Below are positions 23,732 through 32,240 of a stretch of 64,000 nt of DNA, piece by piece (position 1 is the stretch's first letter; every line of letters begins with the position of its first letter). Under the pieces are notes generated by a model, which worked only from the letters and a program-made list of their open reading frames with translations, did not search any database and was not told the DNA's origin. Position numbers and translations under genes: made by a program. Origin of the DNA: Kribbella solani (GTDB lineage: Bacteria > Actinomycetota > Actinomycetes > Propionibacteriales > Kribbellaceae); contig NZ_JACHNF010000001.1 in NCBI RefSeq assembly GCF_014205295.1, positions 7,626,001 to 7,690,000 of the forward strand, given 5' to 3'.

Positions 23732-24610
23732 ACCCAGGCCAGAGCTTGTTGAACCCGGCAGTGCAGCTGGCGACGACAGGCCGGGTGACTGCTGTTCAGC
23801 ACCGTCCACCGCTGGCCGTCGGCTGTGCCGACCAGCACGATCGCCCGAAGGGGTGGGGTCGTCGGGGTCGGCCGGGCGGTTGTCCGGGCCGGCTGAAGGG
23901 CGGTGGTCGGCCGGGGTGCTGGCGGTGCGGGGGTTGCCGTTGTTGGGCTGCTGGCCGGTGGTTAGTTGGCGGGTGGCTTGGGGGGAGAGGTGGAGGAGGG
24001 CGGGGGTGCCGGCGCAGGGTTCCAGGTGGGGCCAGGTGGGGGCGGTGGTGGTTGGTACGCGGCCGGAGGCGCCCATGCCCGTGTACAGGAGGAGGCCGGC
24101 GCCGGCGGCGATCAGTACGTCGCCGGGGCTGACGGCTTGGCCGACGTGGGGGAGCGCTACCGGGACCACGTCGCCCAGCCACGGGAGGATGGTTGCCGCG
24201 TGGGTGAGCTCGTGGCGGGGATCGGTGATCGCGGCGTTGCCGACGCCGGCGCGTTGCAGCGCGGCCAGTGAAACCGGCATCGCGCCGTTCAGCGCGACCA
24301 CCAGGGCGTTCGCGAAGAAGCCGACGGCCAGCAGCCCGACGCCGGGGTGCCGGAGGTTGAGGCGGAGGAAGACCGCGATGCAGACCGCCGACCCGATCAG
24401 CCCGACCGGGTACGCGTTTCCGCCGAGGAGTGAACCGAGCAACTGGCCGATCGCCGCGGCGGCGAGCCAGTGCACGCCGGTCAGGGAATTGCTGCCGAGC
24501 TGTCCGAACCGGCCGCCGGTCGCGAGCGCCACCCCGGCGGCGAGCACCATGACGAGGAGGACCAGCAGCACGGTGTGATTCTGCCGAATCAGGAGCCCGA
24601 AACCGGGCAA
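23696..24610 (-). CDS. DUF5317-family membrane protein with long disordered tail
   Basis: About 304 residues. Residues 10-195 contain five or six hydrophobic helices and the DUF5317-type signatures GRFGQLGSN, NGAMPVSLAALQRAG and LGDVVPVALPHVGQAVSPGDVLIAAGAG. The last ~110 residues are a Pro/Thr/Ser/Asp-rich tail, much of it antisense to nothing but overlapping the HD gene at the end. DUF5317 genes often sit near HD-GYP genes, supporting a functional link. The start codon is uncertain: TTG at 24610 has no ribosome binding site, and a GTG about 14 codons in is an alternative. Confidence 0.75.
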   Translation of the reverse strand: MPGFGLLIRQNHTVLLVLLVMVLAAGVALATGGRFGQLGSNSLTGVHWLAAAAIGQLLGSLLGGNAYPVGLIGSAVCIAVFLRLNLRHPGVGLLAVGFFANALVVALNGAMPVSLAALQRAGVGNAAITDPRHELTHAATILPWLGDVVPVALPHVGQAVSPGDVLIAAGAGLLLYTGMGASGRVPTTTAPTWPHLEPCAGTPALLHLSPQATRQLTTGQQPNNGNPRTASTPADHRPSAGPDNRPADPDDPTPSGDRAGRHSRRPAVDGAEQQSPGLSSPAALPGSTSSGLGSEAEAAADDSA

Positions 24611-24656
24611 GCTGCTGTCGCAGCGTGTCGACGCAGCCGCAAAAAGTCACCCACCC

Positions 24657-24789
24657 GCCGCCCTGCCGCCCGTCCATGTCAGCGGTGAACCACTGAAACC
24701 GCCGGCGTCGCCGCCCGTCCATCTCAGCGGTGAACCACTGAAACCGCCGCCCTGCCGCCCGTCCCATTTCAGGGGTTAACCATTGAGGT
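24657..24789. repeat. Three tandem ~45-bp repeats
   Basis: Units at about 24657, 24701 and 24746 share GTCCAT(G/C)TCAGCGGTGAACC-type sequence followed by ACTGAAACCGCCG; the third is diverged. On the minus strand all three are in one frame and would read QWFTAEMDGR-like every 15 residues, but no ribosome binding site or family supports a gene. GGTGAAC is shared with the hairpin just downstream. They lie between the DUF5317 gene and the symporter terminator. Confidence 0.7.
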
Positions 24790-24790
24790 T

Positions 24791-24856
24791 GCCCGTTCAC
24801 CCCGCGCATGCGGGAGGTGAACGGGCCGTTTGAGAGGTGAACCTCTCAAACGGCCC
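24791..24856 (-). terminator. Overlapping hairpins downstream of the SSS symporter
   Basis: Hairpin B: GGGCCGTTTGAGAGGT (24823-24838) pairs perfectly with ACCTCTCAAACGGCCC (24841-24856), 14 bases past the symporter stop. Hairpin A: GCCCGTTCACC (24791-24801) pairs with GGTGAACGGGC (24816-24826). They share bases 24823-24826, so they compete. Hairpin B is the likely terminator. Confidence 0.75.
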
Positions 24857-24869
24857 GCGGGGGGCAGGG

Positions 24870-26513
24870 TCAGGGTTTGGCGGGGGCGGGGCCTTCGGTG
24901 ATGACGTCGGCCACGCCGGGGTCGCCGCGGTCGGCGGTGTAGTCGGACGGGTGGGTGGTGTCCTGCCCGTCCGGTACCTTCAGCGCCCGGAAGACGATCG
25001 TCAGCACGATCACCACCAGCAGGTTCAGTACGAAAGCGGTCAGCGCGATGTACGCCTGCGTGTCGGTGAACGGAATCTTCGCCAGCGATCCGCCGAAGTG
25101 TTTCCCGGTCGCCGGGTTCACCACGTTGTACGCGGACAGGGTGCCGAACAGCATCGCCACCGCCCAGCCGGCCAGCAACGCGTACCGGTGGAACCAGCGG
25201 GTGTACAACCCGACCACGATCGCCGGGAACGTCTGCAGAATCCAGATCCCGCCGAGCAACTGCAGGTTCAGCGCGATCGTCTTGTCCATCCCCAGTACGA
25301 ACACCAGCGCGCCGACCTTCACCAGCAGCGACGCGAGCTTGGAGACCTTCGCCTCCTGCGCCGGGGTCGCCGACGGCTTGATGAACGCGCGGTAGATGTT
25401 GCGGGTGAACAGGTTGGCGGCGGCGATCGACATGATCGCCGCCGGGACCAGCGCGCCGACCGCGATCGCCGCGAACGCGATCCCGGCGAACCAGGACGGG
25501 AACTCCTGATCGAACAGCCGCGGGATCGCCAGCTGCGGATTCGCCAGCCCGTCCAGGCCCTTCACGTTCACGTTCGCCTTGATCGCCATGAAGCCGAGCA
25601 GCGCAAGCAGACCGAGCAGCAGCGAGTACGCGGGCAGGATCGCCGCGTTCCGGCGAACCACGTTGCGCGTCTTCGTCGACAGTACGGCGGTCACCGAGTG
25701 CGGGTACATGAACAGCGCCATCGCGGAGCCCAGCCCCAGTGTCCAGTACGAAACGTAGCCCGCGTCGCCCGGGATGAACGAACCGGTGGGCTTCCCGGTC
25801 GCCGGGTTCGGCTTGCTCATCTTCTCCTGGGCCGCGCTGAAGATGCCGTCCCAGCCGCCGAGCACGTGCGGCAGGTAGAAGATCGCGACCAGGATGACCA
25901 CGTAGATCAGGAAGTCCTTGACGAACGCGATCATCGCGGGCGCGCGTAACCCCGAGGAGTACGTGTACGCGGCGAGCACGGCGAACGCGATCAGCAGCGG
26001 CAGGTCCTTGGCGAGCGTGTTGTTGCCGCCGAGCCCCATCGTCTCGAAGACCGCCTGCATACCGACCAGCTGCAGCGCGATGTACGGCATCAGGGCCAGG
26101 ATGCCCGTGACCGCGACCGCCAGCGAGAGCAGCTTGCTCCCGTACCGCCCGCTGACGAAGTCCGCCGGCGTCACGTACCCGTGCCGGTGCGAGACCGACC
26201 ACAGCCGGGCCATGAAGATGAAGACGATCGGGTACGCCACGATCGTGTACGGCACCGCGAAGAAGCCGCTGATCGCACCGGTCGCGTACATCGCCGCCGG
26301 TACCGCGATGAACGTGTACGCCGTGTACAGGTCGCCACCGAGCAGGAACCAGGTGATGAACGTACCGAACCCGCGCCCGCCCAGACCCCACTCGTCCAGG
26401 TTGTCGAGGTGGCCGTTGCTGCGCCAGCGCGCGGCCAGGAAGCCCATCACGGTGACGGCGGCGAAGATCACCACCACGATGGTCAGCTGGATCCAGTCGA
26501 CCTTGGTGTTCAC
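24870..26513 (-). CDS. Sodium:solute symporter (SSS family), probable monocarboxylate/acetate type
   Basis: 547 residues, about 13 transmembrane helices. The N-terminus with DEWGLGGRGFGTFITWFLLGG and YTAYTFIAVPAAMYATG is characteristic of the SSS subgroup that pairs with a small DUF3311 protein, as in the mctP/MctC-type monocarboxylate permeases. YVSYWTLGLGSAMALFMYPHS and the conserved helix VGALVPAAIMSIAAANLFTRN carry sodium-site Ser/Thr residues. The start overlaps the DUF3311 stop by 4 bp. The substrate is inferred only at class level. Confidence 0.88.
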   Translation of the reverse strand: MNTKVDWIQLTIVVVIFAAVTVMGFLAARWRSNGHLDNLDEWGLGGRGFGTFITWFLLGGDLYTAYTFIAVPAAMYATGAISGFFAVPYTIVAYPIVFIFMARLWSVSHRHGYVTPADFVSGRYGSKLLSLAVAVTGILALMPYIALQLVGMQAVFETMGLGGNNTLAKDLPLLIAFAVLAAYTYSSGLRAPAMIAFVKDFLIYVVILVAIFYLPHVLGGWDGIFSAAQEKMSKPNPATGKPTGSFIPGDAGYVSYWTLGLGSAMALFMYPHSVTAVLSTKTRNVVRRNAAILPAYSLLLGLLALLGFMAIKANVNVKGLDGLANPQLAIPRLFDQEFPSWFAGIAFAAIAVGALVPAAIMSIAAANLFTRNIYRAFIKPSATPAQEAKVSKLASLLVKVGALVFVLGMDKTIALNLQLLGGIWILQTFPAIVVGLYTRWFHRYALLAGWAVAMLFGTLSAYNVVNPATGKHFGGSLAKIPFTDTQAYIALTAFVLNLLVVIVLTIVFRALKVPDGQDTTHPSDYTADRGDPGVADVITEGPAPAKP

Positions 26514-26776
26514 TGGCCGTCCTCCTTCTCGGCGTCGCCGAGGCCCTGCGCCGCCCGGCGCTTACGCTCCTCGGCGCGGACCAGCCGGTAGCTGATGCTG
26601 ACCAGGATCGCGGACAGGAACACCCAGAGCAGCTGGTACCAGTAGAAGAACGGGAAGCCCCACAGATGCGGGTCCTTCTTGGCGTACGTCGGCACCAGCA
26701 GCGGCACGACGACAGCCGCCGTCAGTAGTACACCGGAGATCCAGTACGCGGGTTTGATCGCGGACAATCGGGACAC
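26510..26776 (-). CDS. DUF3311 small membrane partner of the symporter
   Basis: 88 residues with two helices (ISGVLLTAAVVVPLLVPTYA and WYQLLWVFLSAILVSISYRLV) and the family signature LWGFPFFYWYQLLWV. The C-terminus is charged (RAEERKRRA). It is the first gene of the pair, overlapping the symporter start (ATGA). DUF3311 proteins almost always accompany an SSS permease and may stabilise or regulate it. Confidence 0.9.
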   Translation of the reverse strand: MSRLSAIKPAYWISGVLLTAAVVVPLLVPTYAKKDPHLWGFPFFYWYQLLWVFLSAILVSISYRLVRAEERKRRAAQGLGDAEKEDGQ

Positions 26777-26857
26777 TGCAAACCTCCTCTGGACAACAGG
26801 CGCAACCGAGCACAGTACCGTTCGACCGGACTGTCCTCCAGACCATCAGGTTGGTGC

Positions 26858-27826
26858 ATGGATAACGAAAAGGCATGGTTCGTACGGCGCGTCGTGCTGT
26901 CCGTGCTGTTCCTGGTCGCGGTCGCCGTGCCGCTGTACCCGGAGCTGTTCGGTCTGGATGAGGTGACCCCGTTCCCGCAACTCGTGGCGTACCGTCCGCA
27001 GGGCCTGGTCGTACTGCTGGTGCTGGCGTTGCTGATGCTCGTACGCCGTGGTTGGCGGATCGCCGCGGCACTGGCAGCCGTACTGGCCCTGGTAGGTGGT
27101 GCACTGGTCGCGCCACGGCACTTCTCGCATGCACGGCAAGCACCGGCCGATGCACGGCAACTGACCATCATGGTTGCCAACGTGCTCGGCGGTGGCGCGA
27201 ATGCTGCTGACGTAGCGCAACTGATCCGGGACCGGAAGCCGGATCTGGTTTCGTTGCCGGAGGCACAGGTCGACGTACGCGAGCAGATCAACGCACTGCT
27301 GCAGGACCAGCAGTACAAGGGCTACACCGCGCAGCCGGGCTCTGCGGTCGAGAGCGCGACCAGTGTGCTCGTGGCACCGTCACTCGGCCCGGTCACCTTC
27401 GCCTCTGATCCGGGTACGACGCTGGGGAATGTTGTAGTGACCGGTGGGACGCTCGCTGGTGTCAGGCTGATCGCGTACCACGGGTACCCGCCGCTGACTG
27501 ACGGCGTGATGACCTGGAAGCACGATCTGCAAGCCGTACGGCACTGGTGTTCCGAGGACCCGGCGACGATCGTTGCTGGTGATTTCAACGCGACGGTTGA
27601 CCACGCCGACTTCCGGCAAGCGCTGGGTGGCTACTGCCGCAGTGTGGGTCCAACAGTTGGCGGTGGCCTGCAGGGGACCTGGCCGGCCGACCAGCCGGCC
27701 GTACTGCGCACCCAGATCGACCACGTGGTCGTGACGAGGCAGCTCCAGCCAGAACGGTTCACCACGTACCCGATCCGGGGTACTGACCACCGGGCGGTTG
27801 TCGCGACGGTCGCCGTTCTTCGTTAA
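26858..27826 (+). CDS. Endonuclease/exonuclease/phosphatase-family enzyme with N-terminal membrane anchor
   Basis: 322 residues. Three hydrophobic segments occupy the first ~85 residues. The EEP domain begins LTIMVANVLGGGANAADVAQLI, and the metal/catalytic residues appear in order: PEAQVD (Glu), AYHGYPP (His), VAGDFNATVDH (Asp, Asn) and IRGTDHRAVVATV (Asp-His). The domain therefore faces the outside if the topology is as predicted. Such actinobacterial proteins may hydrolyse phosphodiesters or phospholipid head groups. The gene overlaps the convergent DUF2785 gene by 4 bp. Confidence 0.85.
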   Translation: MDNEKAWFVRRVVLSVLFLVAVAVPLYPELFGLDEVTPFPQLVAYRPQGLVVLLVLALLMLVRRGWRIAAALAAVLALVGGALVAPRHFSHARQAPADARQLTIMVANVLGGGANAADVAQLIRDRKPDLVSLPEAQVDVREQINALLQDQQYKGYTAQPGSAVESATSVLVAPSLGPVTFASDPGTTLGNVVVTGGTLAGVRLIAYHGYPPLTDGVMTWKHDLQAVRHWCSEDPATIVAGDFNATVDHADFRQALGGYCRSVGPTVGGGLQGTWPADQPAVLRTQIDHVVVTRQLQPERFTTYPIRGTDHRAVVATVAVLR

Positions 27827-28728
27827 GCCTGCGGATGCGCCGGCCGGTAGATGTACGGCTGGGAGGACTGCACTGCCTCGGTGAGCATCAGCAGGAGGTC
27901 GGCGCGGGCCTCGATCGGGCGGCCGAACAACTCGTCGTCACCGGGGATCGGGAAGCCCTTCACACCGATCGCCAGCTGGCTCAGCAGCACGTGCAGGACA
28001 CCGCGGGCGTTGAACACGTTCGGGGTCGGCCACTCCGGCAGGGTCTCGTGCATCAGCGGCTGCTGGCCCGCGGTGGCGGCGACCGGCTTCAGCCAGCGTT
28101 CCAGCTCGTCGCTGGTCAGCATGTTGCGGTGCAGGATGGTCATCACCGCGTGCGCGACCCGGTCGTGCTCCTCGTGCACCCAGCGGTACGGGGTGTCCTT
28201 GACGATCCGGTCGGCGAGCACGTCGAGCAGCGCGCGCAGTACACCGGCGTCGCAGTGCCGGGACCGCGCCAGCGCGCCGATCGCGTCGGCGCCGTGGGCA
28301 ACGGCATGCGCCCAGCCGCAGTCCGCGACGTACCCGCGCAGGTCGCGCTCGCGCAGCAGCCAGGTGGCCAGCCGGTCGCCCCAGCGCATCACCACCTCGT
28401 CGTGGACGAGGAACTCGGCGTTGTCGCGGTGGATCACCTCCGCCAGCGTCAGCGCGGTGAACGAGCGCCGGAAGACCGAATCGGTGCCGTCCTCCCCCAG
28501 GCCGTAGTTCAGTCCGGCGCACAGGCCGTCGCCGAAACCGGGCAGCAGGTCGTCGTACACGCCGCGTTCCAGCCAGGTGGCCAGGGTCGGGTAGGCCAGC
28601 GCGTCCCGCACCCGCGGGTCGGTACTGGCCAGGTCGCGGACCAGCTCCTCGGTGAGTTCGGTCAGCGTACGGTCGTGCGGTACCGCGTAGTCCGCGGCCA
28701 TCACGTCCTGCCAGTACGTCGACTCCAC
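27823..28728 (-). CDS. DUF2785-domain protein
   Basis: 301 residues, soluble, all-helical. RDALAYPTLATWLERGVY, GDRLATWLLRERDLRGYVADCGWAHAVAHGADAIGALA and DTPYRWVHEEHDRVAHAVM are the family hallmarks, with conserved His and Asp in a HEAT-like helical array. Function is unknown in the literature I know. Divergent from the PdtaS-like kinase. Confidence 0.85.
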   Translation of the reverse strand: MESTYWQDVMAADYAVPHDRTLTELTEELVRDLASTDPRVRDALAYPTLATWLERGVYDDLLPGFGDGLCAGLNYGLGEDGTDSVFRRSFTALTLAEVIHRDNAEFLVHDEVVMRWGDRLATWLLRERDLRGYVADCGWAHAVAHGADAIGALARSRHCDAGVLRALLDVLADRIVKDTPYRWVHEEHDRVAHAVMTILHRNMLTSDELERWLKPVAATAGQQPLMHETLPEWPTPNVFNARGVLHVLLSQLAIGVKGFPIPGDDELFGRPIEARADLLLMLTEAVQSSQPYIYRPAHPQA

Positions 28729-28833
28729 CCGAGCATCCTTTCACTTGTGCCTGACCAATCAACACCCACACACACCCCGTTGTCGAGCGAACCACTCGGA
28801 GTGCTGGTATAAGGCTCTAGATACCATCAGGGC

Positions 28834-30312
28834 GTGCCGTCTTTGACCGATGTGGCGCGCAACCACACCACGCTCGACCAAGCCGATCTCGACCGCCTGC
28901 AGCTGCTGGTGTCCGACTGGCAGATGCTCGCCGACCTGTCCTTCGCGGACCTGGTGCTCTGGCTGCCGGACACCGAAGGGCTGGGGTTCTGGGCCGGTGC
29001 GCAGATGCGCCCGACGACCGGGCCGACGGCGTACCTGGACGACATCGTCGGCAGTTTCATCCCGCGCGGGCGCCGGCACCTGCTGGACCAGGCGTACGAC
29101 GGCGGGCGGATCTGCCGTGAGGGCGATCCGGAGTGGCGCGACGACGTACCGGTCCGGGTCGAGACGATTCCGGTCCGGCGCGGTTCCCGGGTGATCGCGG
29201 TGATCGCGCGGAACACCAACCTGCTCGGCGTCCGGACCCCGTCCCGGCTGGAGATCGCGTACCTGCAGAGCGCGACGGACCTGGCCCGGATGATCACCGA
29301 CGGCATCTTCCCGTACGGCGGCGAACGGCTGTTGTCCACCACCCCACGGGTCGGTGACGGCTGCATCCGGGTCGATCGGCACGCAATGGTGACGTTCGCC
29401 AGCCCCAATGCGTTGTCCGCATACCGGCGAATGGGTCTGGTCACCGATCTCGTCGGCAGCCGGCTGAAAGACGTCACCGCCGAGCTGCTGCACTCCGGCC
29501 GCAAGGTCGACGACGTCCTCGCCTCGGTGCTGACCGGACGAGCCGCCCAGGAGATCGAGATCGAGAACCCGCAGGCGACGCTGTTCCTGCGGGCGATCCC
29601 GCTCCGCGCGGACGGCGCGCACACCGGCGCGCTGATCCTGCTCCGGGACGTGACGGAGCTGCGCAGCCGGGAGCGGGAGCTGGTCACCAAGGAGGCGACC
29701 ATCCGGGAGATTCATCATCGCGTCAAGAACAACTTGCAGACGGTCGCCGCGTTACTCCGGATGCAGGCCCGGCGGATCACGGTGCCGGAAGGACAGGTGG
29801 CGCTGGCCGAGGCGGTCCGCCGGGTCGGGTCGATCGCGATCGTGCACGAGACGCTGTCCGAGTCGTTCGACGAGCACGTCGACTTCGACGACGTCGCGGA
29901 CCGGGTCGCGGCGATGGTCGCGGACGTGTCGACGGTCGCGACCACGGTGGAGACGCGGCGCGGCGGTACGTTCGGCGTACTCGACTCCGAAGTGGCGACT
30001 CCGCTGGCGATGGTCCTGACCGAACTGATGCAGAACTCGGTCGAGCACGCGTTCGGTGCCCGCGACGGCGGCGAGGCGACCGGGACGATCGAGCTGACCG
30101 CGGAACGCTCGGTCGGGCGGCTGCGGGTCACGGTGATCGACGACGGGCTGGGCCTGCCGGCGAACTTCGACTCGGAGCTGTCCGGGAACCTGGGGCTGTC
30201 GATCGTCCGCACGCTGGTGATCGGCGAACTCGACGGCACCCTCAGCTTCGGCAACCGGCACGACGGCCGGCCCGGCACCCAGGTCACCCTGGACATCCCG
30301 GTCAAGGAGTAA
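28834..30312 (+). CDS. pdtaS: PdtaS-like sensor histidine kinase (HisKA_2/HWE type)
   Basis: 492 residues, soluble. N-terminal GAF-like domain (DWQMLADLSFADLVLWLP), then a PAS-like domain (VDRHAMVTFASPNALSAYRRMG), then HisKA_2 with phospho-acceptor His in IREIHHRVKNNLQTVAALLRMQ, and an HATPase with N-box LTELMQNSVEHAFG and G-box VIDDGLGLP. This is the architecture of mycobacterial PdtaS, which signals to the RNA-binding antiterminator PdtaR (ANTAR). No pdtaR is adjacent here, as in mycobacteria. GTG start. Confidence 0.9.
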   Translation: MPSLTDVARNHTTLDQADLDRLQLLVSDWQMLADLSFADLVLWLPDTEGLGFWAGAQMRPTTGPTAYLDDIVGSFIPRGRRHLLDQAYDGGRICREGDPEWRDDVPVRVETIPVRRGSRVIAVIARNTNLLGVRTPSRLEIAYLQSATDLARMITDGIFPYGGERLLSTTPRVGDGCIRVDRHAMVTFASPNALSAYRRMGLVTDLVGSRLKDVTAELLHSGRKVDDVLASVLTGRAAQEIEIENPQATLFLRAIPLRADGAHTGALILLRDVTELRSRERELVTKEATIREIHHRVKNNLQTVAALLRMQARRITVPEGQVALAEAVRRVGSIAIVHETLSESFDEHVDFDDVADRVAAMVADVSTVATTVETRRGGTFGVLDSEVATPLAMVLTELMQNSVEHAFGARDGGEATGTIELTAERSVGRLRVTVIDDGLGLPANFDSELSGNLGLSIVRTLVIGELDGTLSFGNRHDGRPGTQVTLDIPVKE

Positions 30313-30344
30313 CGGCCGGGTGGGGGAAGGGTGCGGAAACACAA

Positions 30345-30372
30345 AGGCCCCGCGGTTCGCTCCGCGGGGCCT
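30345..30372. terminator. Bidirectional terminator between pdtaS and whiB1
   Basis: AGGCCCCGCGG (30345-30355) pairs perfectly with CCGCGGGGCCT (30362-30372) around TTCGCT. It separates convergent genes. Confidence 0.9.
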
Positions 30373-30384
30373 CGAAGAGGTTTG

Positions 30385-30636
30385 TCAGGCGGTGCGGATG
30401 CGCTGACGGGCGTTGCGGCGCTTGAGAGCGCGGCGCTCGTCCTCGCTCAGGCCGCCCCAGACACCGTGGTCCTGGCCGGCTTCGAGTGCCCAGGCCAGGC
30501 ACTGCTCACGCACGTCGCAGCGTCGGCACACCTGCTTGGCTTCCTCGATCTGCATGATCGCGGGTCCGGTGTTGCCGATGGGGAAGAACAGTTCCGGGTC
30601 CTCGTCGAGGCATACGGCCCGGTGGCGCCAATCCAT
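30385..30636 (-). CDS. whiB1: WhiB1, iron-sulfur (NO-responsive) transcriptional regulator
   Basis: 83 residues from MDWRHRAVC. Cys9, Cys37, Cys40 and Cys46 (CRRCDVREQC) match the [4Fe-4S] ligands of M. tuberculosis WhiB1, and GVWGGLSEDERRALKRR is the conserved turn and basic tail. WhiB1 binds the primary sigma factor region 4 and is essential in mycobacteria, losing DNA-binding inhibition on reaction with nitric oxide. An in-frame ATG four codons upstream lies immediately after GAGAGAG. I chose the internal ATG by family comparison. A CRP-like site lies about 150 bp upstream. Confidence 0.93.
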   Translation of the reverse strand: MDWRHRAVCLDEDPELFFPIGNTGPAIMQIEEAKQVCRRCDVREQCLAWALEAGQDHGVWGGLSEDERRALKRRNARQRIRTA

Positions 30637-30782
30637 GGCGGATCCCATCTCTCTCAGTAGTTGACGTATGCTGTTCGGACAGGTCTGTACCCGAACGGCG
30701 ATGCTGTACTCGTGGTCCGTTTCGCACGGCGGTGGGTGCTGGCGTGCGATCTGCTGCTCTCAACACAACTTCTGCCTTGTGT

Positions 30783-30798
30783 TGTGAACGCGTTCACG
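30783..30798. promoter_or_regulatory. CRP-like binding site upstream of whiB1
   Basis: TGTGA-ACGCGT-TCACG is one base from the perfect TGTGA-N6-TCACA CRP/Rv3676 consensus and contains the 14-bp palindrome GTGAACGCGTTCAC. It lies in the 386-bp space between whiB1 and the gene at 31023. In M. tuberculosis whiB1 is a known CRP target. The rest of this space shows no gene. Confidence 0.65.
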
Positions 30799-31022
30799 AA
30801 CGACACCATGTTCCCAATCTCAGCTATGTGAAACAAGGGGTCTGGAGTTGTCGATCCGATCACAACACTTCCTTAACACTCCGAACCGGCACATAACGGC
30901 GTTCCCCATCCGGTAATCGGACGGAGCGGCTTTTCCGCATGCACCCGTTCACTGCAGGTAACCGTTCCAACTTCGTTTTGGTTACGCACAACCCTCGGAA
31001 ACCTTGGCACTAAGCTGGCGCG

Positions 31023-31433
31023 GTGCCGACCGATTCCCCAGCAGCCACCGTTCCGAGACCGCTCAAGCTAGCCGCGGCAGTGGTCGCTGTGGAAGGGCTT
31101 GTGCTCTTCGTCCTCGGAATTGCCGAAGCCTTCACGATTCAGAGTGCCCGGCTGGTCCTCGGCCTGACCACCAGCGCCTTCTTCATCGTGTACGGGCTCG
31201 GGCTCGGGCTGGTCGCGTTCCTCGGGTTGTGGCGGGCGGCGCGCTGGAGCCGCGGGCCGACGGTTTTCACCCAGCTGATCCAGCTGCTGGTCGCGTACAG
31301 CTTCTGGGGCGGTGGTACGAAAGTGGTCGCGGTGGCACTCGCGGTGCTCTCCCTCACCGTACTGATCTGCATCTTCCAGAAGACGTCCACCGACGCCTTG
31401 GCCGGCGGCGACAACGACCACCCGGTGCTGTAA
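31023..31433 (+). CDS. Small four-helix membrane protein, function unknown
   Basis: 136 residues, GTG start. Four hydrophobic helices: LAAAVVAVEGLVLFVLGIAE, FFIVYGLGLGLVAFLGLW, FTQLIQLLVAYSFWGG and VVAVALAVLSLTVLICIF. Closely related proteins are common in actinobacteria without known role (sequence-style judgement). It ends 6 bp before the convergent sigma-factor stop. Confidence 0.75.
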   Translation: MPTDSPAATVPRPLKLAAAVVAVEGLVLFVLGIAEAFTIQSARLVLGLTTSAFFIVYGLGLGLVAFLGLWRAARWSRGPTVFTQLIQLLVAYSFWGGGTKVVAVALAVLSLTVLICIFQKTSTDALAGGDNDHPVL

Positions 31434-31439
31434 CCGCAG

Positions 31440-32240
31440 CTACTCCTTCAGCAGACCTGTCCGGAGTTCGGTGAGGGTACGGGCCAGCAGCCGGGAGACG
31501 TGCATCTGGGAGATGCCGATCTCCTCGGCGATCTGGGACTGGGTCATGCCGCGGAAGAACCGCAAGGTCAGGATGCGCTTCTCGCGGGTGTCGAGCTGCG
31601 CCAGCAGCGGTTTCAGCGACTCCCGGTACTCGACGCTCTCCAGCGCCTCGTCCTCGCCACCGAGGCCGTCCAGGACCGTGGTGGCGTCCGTCTCGTTCTG
31701 ATCGGGAGCGTCCAGGGACAAGGTGTTGTACGCGTTCGCGGACTCCAGGCCCTCGATCACCAGATCCGGCGACAGGCCGAGCCGTTCGGACAGCTCCGCC
31801 ACCGTCGGCGCCCGGCCGAGCTCCTGGGTCAGCTCGGCGGTCGCGGCGGTCAGCGACAACCGCAGCTCCTGCAGCCGGCGCGGTACCCGGATCGCCCAGC
31901 CCTTGTCCCGGAAGTACCGCTTGATCTCACCGAGGATGGTCGGCGTCGCGTACGTGGAGAACTCGACGCCCCGGTCGGAGTCGAAACGGTCGATCGCTTT
32001 GATCAGACCGATGGTTGCCACCTGCACCAGGTCGTCGTACGGCTCGCCCCGGTTGCGGAACCGGCGGGCCAGGTGCTCCACCAAGGGCATGTGCAGCGCG
32101 ACCAGGCCGTCCCGCGCGGCGGCGTGCGCGGGGTCCTTCGGGCCGTCCGCGGCCGCCATCGCCTGGAACAGCCCGGCGGTCCGGGACCGCAGGTCTGAGT
32201 AGTCCTGGCCTTCGACGGCCGGGGTTTCGGCGTCGGTCAC
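31440..32240 (-). CDS. SigB/SigF-family stress-response sigma factor
   Basis: 266 residues, with sigma regions 2 (YDDLVQVATIGLIKAIDRFD, GVEFSTYATPTILGEIKRYFRD), 3 (LTQELGRAPTVAELSERLGL) and 4 (REKRILTLRFFRGMTQSQIA, SQMHVSRLLARTL). No region 1.1 and the RDKGWAIRVPRRLQEL stretch are typical of the SigB/F/G group. The start overlaps the rsbW-like gene by 4 bp (ATGA), so sigma and anti-sigma are co-translated, the usual partner-switching layout. Several paralogues are common in actinomycetes, so the exact letter name is not assigned. Confidence 0.93.
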   Translation of the reverse strand: MTDAETPAVEGQDYSDLRSRTAGLFQAMAAADGPKDPAHAAARDGLVALHMPLVEHLARRFRNRGEPYDDLVQVATIGLIKAIDRFDSDRGVEFSTYATPTILGEIKRYFRDKGWAIRVPRRLQELRLSLTAATAELTQELGRAPTVAELSERLGLSPDLVIEGLESANAYNTLSLDAPDQNETDATTVLDGLGGEDEALESVEYRESLKPLLAQLDTREKRILTLRFFRGMTQSQIAEEIGISQMHVSRLLARTLTELRTGLLKE

